DNA of 16,979 nt from Ignavibacteria bacterium (GTDB taxonomy: Bacteria; Bacteroidota; Ignavibacteria; Tepidaquicellales; OLB5), in NCBI GenBank assembly GCA_030835005.1, contig JAUQWT010000377.1, positions 1 to 16,979 of the forward strand, written 5' to 3'. The stretch's first letter is position 1. Each line of letters starts with the position of its first letter. A model generated the notes under the pieces. The model did no database searches and had not been told where the DNA came from. It was given only the letters and a program-made list of their open reading frames with translations. A program made the position numbers and the translations under genes. This document shows, piece after piece, positions 6,469-12,650 of this stretch.

Positions 6469-6503
6469 AAAGAATAGGGAGCTGACGGCTCCCTATTCTT
6501 TTT
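6469..6503 (+). terminator. Intrinsic terminator of the pentapeptide-repeat gene
   Basis: AAGAATAGGGAGC and GCTCCCTATTCTT form a perfect stem of 13 bp or more with a 5-nt loop, ending in a T-rich tract (TTCTTTTT). On the minus strand the tail is TTCTTTGC, so it could also stop minus-strand transcripts, though less well. Confidence 0.9.
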
Positions 6504-6541
6504 CAGAAATGCATTTTTGCAAACTTAAGTGCGGACATAAT

Positions 6542-6573
6542 AAAAAAAGCCCCTCACAAAAAGTGAGAGGCTT
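6542..6573 (-). terminator. Intrinsic terminator of the small minus-strand RNA
   Basis: On the minus strand AAGCCTCTCAC and GTGAGGGGCTT pair around a TTTTT loop, and seven T follow. One position is U-G on the minus strand but an A/C mismatch on the plus strand, so it serves the minus strand. Confidence 0.85.
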
Positions 6574-6589
6574 CAAATAGGTTTGGGCG

Positions 6590-6625
6590 TTATACCCGCG
6601 CCCTCCTAAAACTTATACTCGACAT
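6590..6625 (-). CDS. Candidate 11-aa micropeptide, MSSISFRRARV
   Basis: ATG at 6625 is preceded by AAAGGAG with 5 nt spacing, one of the best SD sequences in the window. The frame ends in TAA after 11 codons, and its last codons run into the GGGCG hairpin loop. The peptide is basic (three Arg in its last five residues). Such short frames occur by chance, so the case rests on the SD and on the bounded transcript. Confidence 0.3.
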   Translation of the reverse strand: MSSISFRRARV

Positions 6626-6662
6626 ACACGCTCCTTTCTTCGGGGTCTTTTTGCTCCCCGTA

Positions 6663-6693
6663 CAAATATACATAATAACTTCAACTATTGAAA
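6663..6693 (-). promoter_or_regulatory. Promoter of the small minus-strand RNA
   Basis: On the minus strand TATATTTG (6670-6663) is a perfect -7 box, with TTTC (6693-6690) 19 nt upstream in place of TTTG. Confidence 0.65.
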
Positions 6694-6792
6694 CCAAAGG
6701 CGGAAAAAAATAATTCCCGTACTATGAATATTGTTTTGCATTATTGTCTGAAACTTAATTCAGGTATTTTCAATTACAGGAATTACAACAAT

Positions 6793-8799
6793 ATGCGTGA
6801 AATTACATTCAAATTTTTTTTGATATTTATCCTATTTGCAGGGAACTCTCATGCGCAAAAATTCACTGATATAGAAGATATAGGAATGAACTATTACGGC
6901 AATGTTACAGCACCGGATTTTCACAAAGAGCTTGAATGGCTCAATACCGATAAACAATATTCCATTAAGGATTTCCGCGGAAAGCTGGTACTGCTTGACT
7001 TTTGGACATACTGCTGCATAAACTGCATTCACATTATGCCTGATCTCAAGAAACTAGAAGAGAAATACAAAAACGAGCTTGTTGTTATTGGTGTTCATTC
7101 AGCCAAGTTCTTAACCGAGCGCGGTACCGATAATATCCGCCAGGCTATTTTGCGGTATGAAATAGAACACCCGGTAATTAATGATAAGGATTTTGATGTG
7201 TGGGATTCATACACGGCCAAAGCGTGGCCTACACTCGTCCTGGTTGACCCAAACGGAAAGATAATCGGAATGTCAACCGGAGAAGGAGTATTCGATACTT
7301 ATGACCCTGTGATCTCTTCTGCAATATCAGAATATGATATGGCTGGAAACATCCTCAATCGCCAGCCAATAAAGTTTATACTTGAAAAAGAGAAAGCCCC
7401 AAAATCGCTTCTTTCATTTCCCGGAAAGATCACTGCTGACTCCAAATCCGGCAGACTTTTTATTACCGATTCAAACAACAACAGGGTGATCATTTTAAGC
7501 TTGAATGAAAATGGATTTGAGGCTAAAGCAGAAGAAGTTATAGGAAGCGGTATTGAAGGAAACAAAGACGGCCCCTACACTAAAGCGCAATTCTTCAGGC
7601 CGCAGGGTATTGCATTTGCGAACGATAAACTATACATCGCAGATACTGAAAACCATTTGATACGTGTTGTTGACCTTGTCAGCAAACAGGTCAAAACAAT
7701 TGCAGGCTTGGGTTACCAGTCAAAAGAATATGGAATAATCAGCGGAAACGCCCTTGAGACGGCTCTGAATTCGCCCTGGGATCTGATTGTTATTGGAGAT
7801 GAATTATATATTGCAATGGCAGGCAGGCACCAATTATGGAAAATGAACCTTTCATCCGGTACAATTGGTACGTATGCCGGAAGCGGAAGAGAAAGTATTG
7901 TTGATGATTTCTTGCTCGAAAGCGCGCTTTCGCAGCCAAGCGGTATCACAACTGACGGAGTTAAGCTTTATTTTGCCGATAGCGAAGTAAGCGCCATCAG
8001 AAGCGCTGATCTGAATAATTCTAGAGGTAAAGTTAAAACTATTGTTGGTATGGGTCTTTTCGATTTTGGCGATCTTGATGGCATCGGAGACAAGGTCCGT
8101 CTTCAGCATCCGCTTGGTATATTTTACAATCCTGCTGACGAGCTGATATATGTGGCCGATACATATAATAGTAAGATCAAAGTTGTCAATCCATTAACCA
8201 GGGAATCCAGAACATACGCAGGAACAGGATTTACAGGTACACGTGACGGTATAAAAGACGCTGCGCAATTCGACGAGCCTAACGGGTTGACAATCTTAAA
8301 CGGGAATATCTACGTTACAGATACGAATAATAATCTCATCAGGGTAATTGATATGGCTACAGGCGAGATAAAGACTTTGAAGATCACTAATCCTGAAAAG
8401 CTTACTGCAGGAATGATAACGATCAGGAAGAAAAAGCCTGATAATATTATTACACTCAGTCCTCTGGATCTAAAGCAGGGCAATGGATTCATAAAATTCA
8501 ATTTCAAATTGCCTGAAGGCTATCACATTAATCCCGAAGCTTTGCCGCAGGTTGCAGTTACCTCAGATGGAGACATAATTGAACCTGTTGAAATGGAAGT
8601 AAGTACAAAGTCCCCAGAATTTGAAGTTCCCGTAAATCTTACAGGCAATAGCGGTGAAGTAATTATTGAAGTTTTGGTTTATTATTGCGATACCGAAAAT
8701 GCAGGTATATGCAAATATAGAGATCTGTATTTTGAGCTTCCTGTTACTATTTCAGGCTCAGGAGGGAATGTGGTAAATATAGATCACGTCTTGATGTAG
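6793..8799 (+). CDS. Exported thioredoxin-like / NHL-repeat protein, homologue of animal NHLRC2
   Basis: The 668-residue protein begins with a signal peptide (KFFLIFILFAGNSHA, cleaved about residue 21), so it is exported. Residues 40-185 are a thioredoxin-like domain with the rare CCINC motif (C74, C75, C78) after DFWTY, as in eukaryotic NHLRC2, and WPT (145-147) supplies the cis-Pro. Residues 205-530 form an NHL beta-propeller; blade repeats include LFITDSNNNRV, LYIADTENHLIRV, LYFADSEVSAIR, IYVADTYNSKIKV and IYVTDTNNNLIRV. Residues 565-655 are a beta-sandwich with two further Cys (C632, C640) in YYCDTENAGIC. The ATG at 6793 was chosen because the signal peptide starts there; an earlier in-frame ATG at 6688 would add 35 residues before it. 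Redox activity is inferred, not shown. Confidence 0.9.
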   Translation: MREITFKFFLIFILFAGNSHAQKFTDIEDIGMNYYGNVTAPDFHKELEWLNTDKQYSIKDFRGKLVLLDFWTYCCINCIHIMPDLKKLEEKYKNELVVIGVHSAKFLTERGTDNIRQAILRYEIEHPVINDKDFDVWDSYTAKAWPTLVLVDPNGKIIGMSTGEGVFDTYDPVISSAISEYDMAGNILNRQPIKFILEKEKAPKSLLSFPGKITADSKSGRLFITDSNNNRVIILSLNENGFEAKAEEVIGSGIEGNKDGPYTKAQFFRPQGIAFANDKLYIADTENHLIRVVDLVSKQVKTIAGLGYQSKEYGIISGNALETALNSPWDLIVIGDELYIAMAGRHQLWKMNLSSGTIGTYAGSGRESIVDDFLLESALSQPSGITTDGVKLYFADSEVSAIRSADLNNSRGKVKTIVGMGLFDFGDLDGIGDKVRLQHPLGIFYNPADELIYVADTYNSKIKVVNPLTRESRTYAGTGFTGTRDGIKDAAQFDEPNGLTILNGNIYVTDTNNNLIRVIDMATGEIKTLKITNPEKLTAGMITIRKKKPDNIITLSPLDLKQGNGFIKFNFKLPEGYHINPEALPQVAVTSDGDIIEPVEMEVSTKSPEFEVPVNLTGNSGEVIIEVLVYYCDTENAGICKYRDLYFELPVTISGSGGNVVNIDHVLM

Positions 8800-8812
8800 A
8801 CATTCATTGGGG

Positions 8813-8833
8813 TGCACTGACTGTGTCAGTGCA
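8813..8833. repeat. 9-bp perfect inverted repeat between convergent genes
   Basis: TGCACTGAC and GTCAGTGCA flank a 3-nt loop. No T run follows on either strand, so it is not a canonical terminator. It could be a 3' end stabiliser of the NHLRC2-like mRNA, whose stop lies 14 nt upstream. Confidence 0.6.
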
Positions 8834-8860
8834 AGCGCCAACATAGCTGAAGCACTACAT

Positions 8861-8882
8861 AAAAGAAGCATACTTATGCTTC
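8861..8882 (-). terminator. Terminator of the VOC/DUF1801 operon, overlapping the last stop codon
   Basis: On the minus strand GAAGCATA and TATGCTTC form an 8-bp stem with a 2-nt apex, followed by TTTTATG. The TAA stop of the SRPBCC gene lies inside the hairpin. Confidence 0.7.
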
Positions 8883-9320
8883 AGATAACTCTTTTACTAT
8901 GTCAAGACCCTTTAGCCATGTTTCTTTGAACCATGCATAATGCTCATCTGCAATTTCCACTTCAATTGTAAGCTTTGTTTTGTTAGCTCCGTTAGATTCC
9001 AATTTATATGTTTCTTTTGAATTGGCCCATTTCTTCACATCTTCACTTTCGTAATCCTCGATATTGTTTTTCAGAATACCATAGTGTTCCATTGAGATGA
9101 TCTCACTTGGCCTGTTCAGGATTATTCGGCTTACCATCCCGTCTCCCTGAGGCGTTTTGAAAAGAATTTTGCTGCCTTCATTCCAGCTCCCTTCTGCATA
9201 TGAACCTTCGCAAAATACAGATGTCCACTTACGGTAAGTCTCATCCTGAAGCAGTACATCCCAAACCTTTTCTTTTGAAGCGTTTATATCTATTGATAAA
9301 CTCAATTGCTTTTTACTCAT
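8874..9320 (-). CDS. SRPBCC (START/AHSA1-like) ligand-binding protein, last gene of operon
   Basis: The 148-residue length and pattern fit a single SRPBCC/AHSA1-type helix-grip fold. The N-terminal strand SLSIDINASKEKVWDVL is followed by YRKWTSVFCEGSYAEGSW, and a long C-terminal helix (YAWFKETWLKGLDIVKELSE) closes the hydrophobic cavity. Proteins of this type bind small hydrophobic ligands or act as modest hydrolases/cyclases; the ligand is unknown. It follows the DUF1801 gene by 13 nt, with GGA 9-10 nt before the ATG. The stop codon lies in the operon's terminator hairpin. Confidence 0.85.
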   Translation of the reverse strand: MSKKQLSLSIDINASKEKVWDVLLQDETYRKWTSVFCEGSYAEGSWNEGSKILFKTPQGDGMVSRIILNRPSEIISMEHYGILKNNIEDYESEDVKKWANSKETYKLESNGANKTKLTIEVEIADEHYAWFKETWLKGLDIVKELSEA

Positions 9321-9333
9321 GGTATTTGTTCCT

Positions 9334-9723
9334 TTAGTTCTTGGTTATTCGATTGCTTTTACTTTTGCTCTTACTACTGTTTTCTATAACCCTTGCCCTG
9401 ATTATCCTTTTTACCAAAGCCGAAGGCAATGCCTTGTTGTGCGGAAAGTGGATCGTTGTTCCGGATATTTTATATGGTTTGAGCTGATCTTTAAATGCCT
9501 TAATAACAACAGGACTCATTGTTACAAAGCTGTTATGATTCTTATGAGCAACAAATGCTGCAAGATGCCCGTTAAGCCTGTAAAACGGTATTCTATAGCT
9601 GATCTTCTCCTCAGCTTTCGGTGCAGCGGATTTGATTGCTTTGCGGAGTTTTTCAAGTGATGATTTAACTTCCTTTGGTTGCAAAGAAAGATATTCATCC
9701 ACTGTGTTTAGTATTTTTACCAT
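9334..9723 (-). CDS. DUF1801 (YdhG-like) protein b
   Basis: This 129-residue protein fits the DUF1801 pattern. It opens with VDEYLSLQPKEVKSSLEKLRKAIKSAAP, has KISYRIPFYRLNGHLAAFVAHKNH in the middle, and ends with a helix containing LPSALVKRIIRARV. The family includes Bacillus YdhG, reported as an intracellular iron chaperone, but most members are uncharacterised, so iron binding here is only a guess. The Ser/Lys-rich tail (SSKSKSKSNR) is probably disordered. It is 12 nt downstream of the VOC gene and 13 nt upstream of SRPBCC. It is a paralogue of the DUF1801 gene at 10794-11186. Confidence 0.86.
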   Translation of the reverse strand: MVKILNTVDEYLSLQPKEVKSSLEKLRKAIKSAAPKAEEKISYRIPFYRLNGHLAAFVAHKNHNSFVTMSPVVIKAFKDQLKPYKISGTTIHFPHNKALPSALVKRIIRARVIENSSKSKSKSNRITKN

Positions 9724-9735
9724 TTTTGTTATATC

Positions 9736-10194
9736 TTATATTACGTTATAGGCATCTTCAAGATCTTTTACAATTATTCTTTTCATTTTCAGCATTGCAT
9801 CCATAACTCGTTTTGATTTAGCCGGGTCTTTATCTTTCATCATTTCCATCAGAGCTCTAGGTACTATCTGCCATGAAAGTCCGTATTTATCCTTCAGCCA
9901 GCCGCATTGTGATTCTGCGCCGCCATCTGATGTAAGCTTACTCCATAAATAATCAACTTCTTCCTGGTCTTTGCAGTCAACAAACATTGAAATTGCCTCG
10001 TTGAATTTAAACATCGGGCCTCCGTTAATGGCCTGGAATTTCTGGCCTTCGATCTCAAATGAAGCAACCATGTACTTGCCATCGGGCATTTTATCAACAC
10101 TGGTGACTTTTGAGTTTTTGAATATTGAAGTATAATATCTTAGTGCTTCTTCAAGATTCTCATCAAACCATAAAAATGGCGTTATTTTACTCAT
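9736..10194 (-). CDS. VOC-family protein, PhnB/3-dmu-9_3-mt type
   Basis: The 152-residue product starts MSKITPFLWFDENLEEALRYY. It then shows FEIEGQKFQAINGGPMFKFNEAIS and CGWLKDKYGLSWQIVP, the standard layout of the 3-demethylubiquinone-9 3-methyltransferase-like VOC group, despite that name not a real methyltransferase family. The tail DPAKSKRVMDAMLKMKRI is also typical. I chose the ATG at 10194 because AAAGGAAAGAAC precedes it and the family starts there; a TTG 15 nt upstream is less likely. The substrate is unknown. Confidence 0.9.
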   Translation of the reverse strand: MSKITPFLWFDENLEEALRYYTSIFKNSKVTSVDKMPDGKYMVASFEIEGQKFQAINGGPMFKFNEAISMFVDCKDQEEVDYLWSKLTSDGGAESQCGWLKDKYGLSWQIVPRALMEMMKDKDPAKSKRVMDAMLKMKRIIVKDLEDAYNVI

Positions 10195-10227
10195 GTTCTT
10201 TCCTTTCAATTATGTTTTTTTAATTAG

Positions 10228-10797
10228 TTATTTCTTTAATTCATAATGAAGTACAGTAATTCCGCAATCAAATGCTGTTGATCTTATGAGTTCAAGGTTT
10301 TGTCTCTTTTGCAAACCACTGAATATCGTCATCCCATCTCCCAGAATAACCGGATTTATAAATAGATGGTATTCATCTATTAAACTCTCTTTTATGAGAG
10401 AATTTACGAATGTTGACCCGCCATATACAATTATATCTTTTCCTTTTCCACTCTTCAATTTGTTTACTTCTTCAGTCAAGTCTCCTTTTGCCAAAACGGT
10501 ATTGGGCCAGGGTGATGAATCAAGTGTTTTAGTGAACACAACTTTAGGCAGATCTGTAAATATTTTGCCATACTCATGCTCAGGACTATCAGGATCTGAA
10601 GCGGCTTTTGCCCAGTGTTTAACAAAACCATCTGTCATTTTTCTCCCAAGCAGGATCGTATCAATTGAAGCAGTTAACTTGGCTGTGTACTCATCGAGTT
10701 TCTCATCCCACTTCCACGTCATCCAGTCAAGCTGACCGTCTTTTGTTGAGTTGTAACCATCCACAGATAACTGGACTTGTAACTTGAGCTTTCTCAT
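10228..10797 (-). CDS. RibD C-terminal / dihydrofolate-reductase-like reductase
   Basis: The 189-residue protein matches the RibD_C/DHFR-like family. It has MRKLKLQVQLSVDGYNSTKDG at the N-terminus, DTILLGRKMTDGF (NADPH-binding helix region), KDIIVYGGSTFVNSLI (GG turn) and EYHLFINPVILGDGM near the end. Members are NAD(P)H-dependent reductases of the riboflavin-pathway type, but stand-alone copies like this one are mostly uncharacterised and are not folA. The start overlaps the upstream DUF1801 stop by 4 nt (ATGA), so the two are translationally coupled. It is the only obvious oxidoreductase in the operon. Confidence 0.9.
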   Translation of the reverse strand: MRKLKLQVQLSVDGYNSTKDGQLDWMTWKWDEKLDEYTAKLTASIDTILLGRKMTDGFVKHWAKAASDPDSPEHEYGKIFTDLPKVVFTKTLDSSPWPNTVLAKGDLTEEVNKLKSGKGKDIIVYGGSTFVNSLIKESLIDEYHLFINPVILGDGMTIFSGLQKRQNLELIRSTAFDCGITVLHYELKK

Positions 10798-11186
10798 TTT
10801 AGTTTTCTTTGTTTATTTTCAGAATTTATTTTTTTTACCAGCTCATTCATAATCCGTTCAAGCTCTTTTCTGTTTGACTTTATCTCTTTCATGTTTTTAA
10901 AATATGTCATTCTTCTATCTTTGTAATCTCCCAGCAGCAGCGGTGACTTGATCTTAACTATAGCCGGGTGATGAAAAACCATGTGAACAGTTTTATGGTT
11001 ACGCGGATTAAAAGTGACCATATCCTCTGCGCAGTAATAGCTTGGCGCATTCCATTTTATCCGCTCTGAAATGTTGATGTTTGAGCCTTTGATTATTTTT
11101 CTGACTGCCTCAATTTCATTCTTTAGCGGATGTTTGAGTTTAGTCATATATTCTTCGACTATTTCCTTATCAGTACGTTTTTTCAT
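10794..11186 (-). CDS. DUF1801 protein a
   Basis: The 130-residue DUF1801-type protein contains VEEYMTKLKHPLKNEIEAV, then ISERIKWNAPSYYC and MVTFNPRNHKTVHMVFHHP. It ends with an Arg/Lys-rich helix (YFKNMKEIKSNRKELERIMN). It differs clearly from the second DUF1801 protein in the operon (WNAPSYY versus YRIPFYR), so the pair is not a recent duplication. The stop overlaps the reductase start by 4 nt. It lies 13 nt downstream of a PhnB-like VOC gene. No SD is visible; the start context is A-rich. Molecular function is unknown. Confidence 0.83.
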   Translation of the reverse strand: MKKRTDKEIVEEYMTKLKHPLKNEIEAVRKIIKGSNINISERIKWNAPSYYCAEDMVTFNPRNHKTVHMVFHHPAIVKIKSPLLLGDYKDRRMTYFKNMKEIKSNRKELERIMNELVKKINSENKQRKLK

Positions 11187-11199
11187 TCAACTGTATGTC

Positions 11200-11610
11200 T
11201 TATTTCTTCTCAGCGTGCAGCATCCACTTTTTACCGAATTTATCAATCAGAACCCCAAATGTACCGCCCCAGAATTCTTCTTTTACCGGGTGTATGACTT
11301 TTCCACCGGAGGAGAGTTTATCAAAATAATTATTTATGTCACCCACCGGGCAATTCAGATTCATTGTTACACCGTTACCTTCGTTATATTTTCCTTCGGC
11401 TATCATGTCGGTTGCAAATAAAATGAGATTTCCGTTAATGAGTGATGCATGCATTACTTTATCCAAATTTTCCGCTGATGCTTTATCTTTGCCGGGAGTA
11501 TCGGAAACTTTCATAACTGAAAGCTCACCTCCGAGTACATCACGGTAGAATGTCATCGCTTCTTTGGCGTTACCGTTGAATGTTAAATATACGTTTATTT
11601 GTGTATTCAT
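11200..11610 (-). CDS. VOC-family protein, PhnB/YjdN type
   Basis: The 136-residue protein begins INVYLTFNGNAKEAMTFYRDVLGGEL, a PhnB/YjdN hallmark. It continues with VMHASLINGNLILFATD and ends with FWGGTFGVLIDKFGKKWMLH. PhnB-like proteins are glyoxalase-fold proteins not required for phosphonate metabolism, and their substrates are largely unknown. It lies 26 nt after another VOC gene. The start codon sits in a short AT-only palindrome (ATTCAT/ATGAAT) that is probably too weak to matter. Confidence 0.9.
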   Translation of the reverse strand: MNTQINVYLTFNGNAKEAMTFYRDVLGGELSVMKVSDTPGKDKASAENLDKVMHASLINGNLILFATDMIAEGKYNEGNGVTMNLNCPVGDINNYFDKLSSGGKVIHPVKEEFWGGTFGVLIDKFGKKWMLHAEKK

Positions 11611-11636
11611 TTTTTTATGAATTAAGTTTTAGAGTT

Positions 11637-12050
11637 TTACATTTCCTTTGGCTGCAGCATACTTACCCTGTTACCTTCAGTATCAATAAAGGCGCAGTAA
11701 AGTCCAACTCCCGGAATATCATCCGGCTCGCCGGCTTTATGGCTGCCGCCAAGAATTTGACCTCCTGCTTTTTCAACAGTTTTCATTGATTCCTTTATGT
11801 CGTCAACAGCAATTACAACTGACGGATATTTGTTGTCATCTGTTTTCGGGAATAAGCCCCCGTTAATTATGCCCGGGTTCTTCGGAAAGCCATTTTCCTC
11901 AGTCTCCGTTGTCTTCACTATGGTATAATTACCCATTTCGGGACCTAATTTCTGTGCATTCCAGCCGAATACGCTTGAATAGAATTCAATCATGCGGTCT
12001 ATATTTTCGGAAGGCATTTCAAAATGTACTACCGGATTCATCTTTTGCAT
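11637..12050 (-). CDS. VOC/glyoxalase-family protein
   Basis: The 137-residue product starts MQKMNPVVHFEMPSENIDRM. The HFEMP strand supplies the usual first metal-ligand His, and EFYSSVFGW follows. A second half-domain (SVVIAVDDIKESM... YCAFIDTEGNRVSML) ends with a Glu at the usual metal-ligand place. The pattern matches the VOC group common in secondary-metabolite and antigen Cfp30B-like proteins. The start could also be the ATG at 12041. Longer starts toward 12191 are rejected because they read through the end of the upstream gene. It is the second gene of the operon, 46 nt after the first. Confidence 0.88.
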   Translation of the reverse strand: MQKMNPVVHFEMPSENIDRMIEFYSSVFGWNAQKLGPEMGNYTIVKTTETEENGFPKNPGIINGGLFPKTDDNKYPSVVIAVDDIKESMKTVEKAGGQILGGSHKAGEPDDIPGVGLYCAFIDTEGNRVSMLQPKEM

Positions 12051-12096
12051 TTTCGTATGATTTTTTTTTAGAATTGAAATGTTTATTCTATTTGTT

Positions 12097-12507
12097 TTAT
12101 GATTTTTGCTCTGCATGGCTTTCGTCCACCCACATAATTTCCCAGATATGGCCATCGGGGTCATTGAAACTCCTTCCGTACATGAATTCAAAATCTATCG
12201 GCTCTTTCGAAGCAGTAGCACCTGCCTCAAGCGCCTTATCAACCAGTACATTTACGCTATCTTTATCTGGAGCTGAAAGACAGTTAATTACTTCAGTAGT
12301 TTTTGAAGCGTCTGCAACAGGTTTTGTGGTATAGTCCTTGAAGTAATTATCTAAAAGGAGCATAATATAGATAGCTTCTGAAATGACAAAACAGGCTGCA
12401 TTCTCGCCTGTGTACTGCAGATTTAGTGAATATCCAAGCTTTTTATAGAATTCTATTGACTTGTTAAGATCTTTTACCGGCAAGTTTACGAATATTTTTG
12501 TTTGCAT
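12097..12507 (-). CDS. VOC/glyoxalase-family protein, first gene of operon
   Basis: The 136-residue protein shows the two half-repeats of the VOC fold: KIFVNLPVKDLNKSIEFYKKLGY at the N-terminus, and a second half ending YGRSFNDPDGHIWEIMWVDE. A potential metal-ligand Glu is in HIWEIMW, but the first-strand ligand position is Asn (FVN) instead of His, as in many bacterial lactoylglutathione-lyase-like proteins of unknown activity. It heads the eight-gene operon. A perfect TTTG-N19-TATGTTTG promoter gives a leader of about 50 nt. It is divergent from the GlxA-type regulator. Confidence 0.9.
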   Translation of the reverse strand: MQTKIFVNLPVKDLNKSIEFYKKLGYSLNLQYTGENAACFVISEAIYIMLLLDNYFKDYTTKPVADASKTTEVINCLSAPDKDSVNVLVDKALEAGATASKEPIDFEFMYGRSFNDPDGHIWEIMWVDESHAEQKS

Positions 12508-12545
12508 GATATTGCTCTTTCAGAATATGTTTAGGAATTTGCGAT

Positions 12546-12582
12546 TGTCAAAATTACCCTACAAACATACGTGATTTTGACA
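12546..12582. promoter_or_regulatory. Candidate operator: TGTCAAAAT inverted repeat in divergent spacer
   Basis: TGTCAAAAT (12546-12554) and ATTTTGACA (12574-12582) are perfect 9-bp inverted arms with a 19-nt spacer, about 28 nt centre to centre. The right arm lies between the -33 and -7 boxes of the operon promoter; the left arm lies just downstream of its start site. A related direct copy, GCGACAAAAATTAC (12623-12636), compares with GCGATTGTCAAAATTAC (12541-12557) and overlaps the regulator's promoter. The best candidate binder is the adjacent AraC-type regulator. Confidence 0.45.
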
Positions 12583-12592
12583 CACTCTCAAA
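12562..12592 (-). promoter_or_regulatory. Promoter of the eight-gene VOC/DUF1801 operon
   Basis: On the minus strand TTTG (12592-12589), 19 nt, then TATGTTTG (12569-12562): a complete match to the Bacteroidota -33/-7 consensus. Start of transcription is expected near 12558. A second -7-like TAATTTTG (12556-12549) lacks a -33 partner. Confidence 0.82.
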
Positions 12593-12615
12593 GTGTAAAA
12601 ACGACAATGTAACGG

Positions 12616-12647
12616 GTTGATTGCGACAAAAATTACGATTAATTTTG
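12616..12647 (+). promoter_or_regulatory. Promoter of the GlxA-type regulator gene
   Basis: TAATTTTG (12640-12647) is a perfect -7 box, with GTTG (12616-12619) 20 nt upstream. The box ends only 3 nt before the ATG at 12651, so the transcript may begin at or next to the start codon (leaderless). Confidence 0.6.
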
Positions 12648-12650
12648 TAT

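Larger units (their letters stand above)
6542..6657 (-). ncRNA. Small transcription unit (~115 nt), possible sRNA or micropeptide mRNA
   Basis: A perfect -7 box (6663-6670) and a minus-strand terminator (6542-6573) bound this unit. It sits alone on the minus strand between two plus-strand genes. The 5' end can form CGGGG (6660-6656)/CCCCG (6645-6641) around a 10-nt A-rich loop. Further on, GGGCG (6603-6599)/CGCCC (6589-6585) encloses a 9-nt loop. Between them lies AAAGGAG followed 5 nt later by an ATG opening an 11-codon frame. I see no SRP, 6S, tmRNA or riboswitch signature. It is not a leader of a larger gene, because the next sequence on this strand is antisense to the 5932-6381 gene. Confidence 0.6.

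Noticed and set aside
8813..8833. Terminator of the NHLRC2-like gene
   Set aside because: The stem is perfect, but neither strand has a T tract after it. It is kept only as an inverted repeat.
11599..11616. A hairpin masking the start codon of the PhnB-like gene (ATTCAT/ATGAAT)
   Set aside because: It is only six A-T pairs with an A-only loop, and is likely chance in an AT-rich start region.
12051..12191. N-terminal extension of the second VOC protein from an ATG at 12191
   Set aside because: The added 47 residues read through the 3' part of the upstream VOC gene in another frame and do not resemble the family. The fold starts at MNPVVHFEMP.
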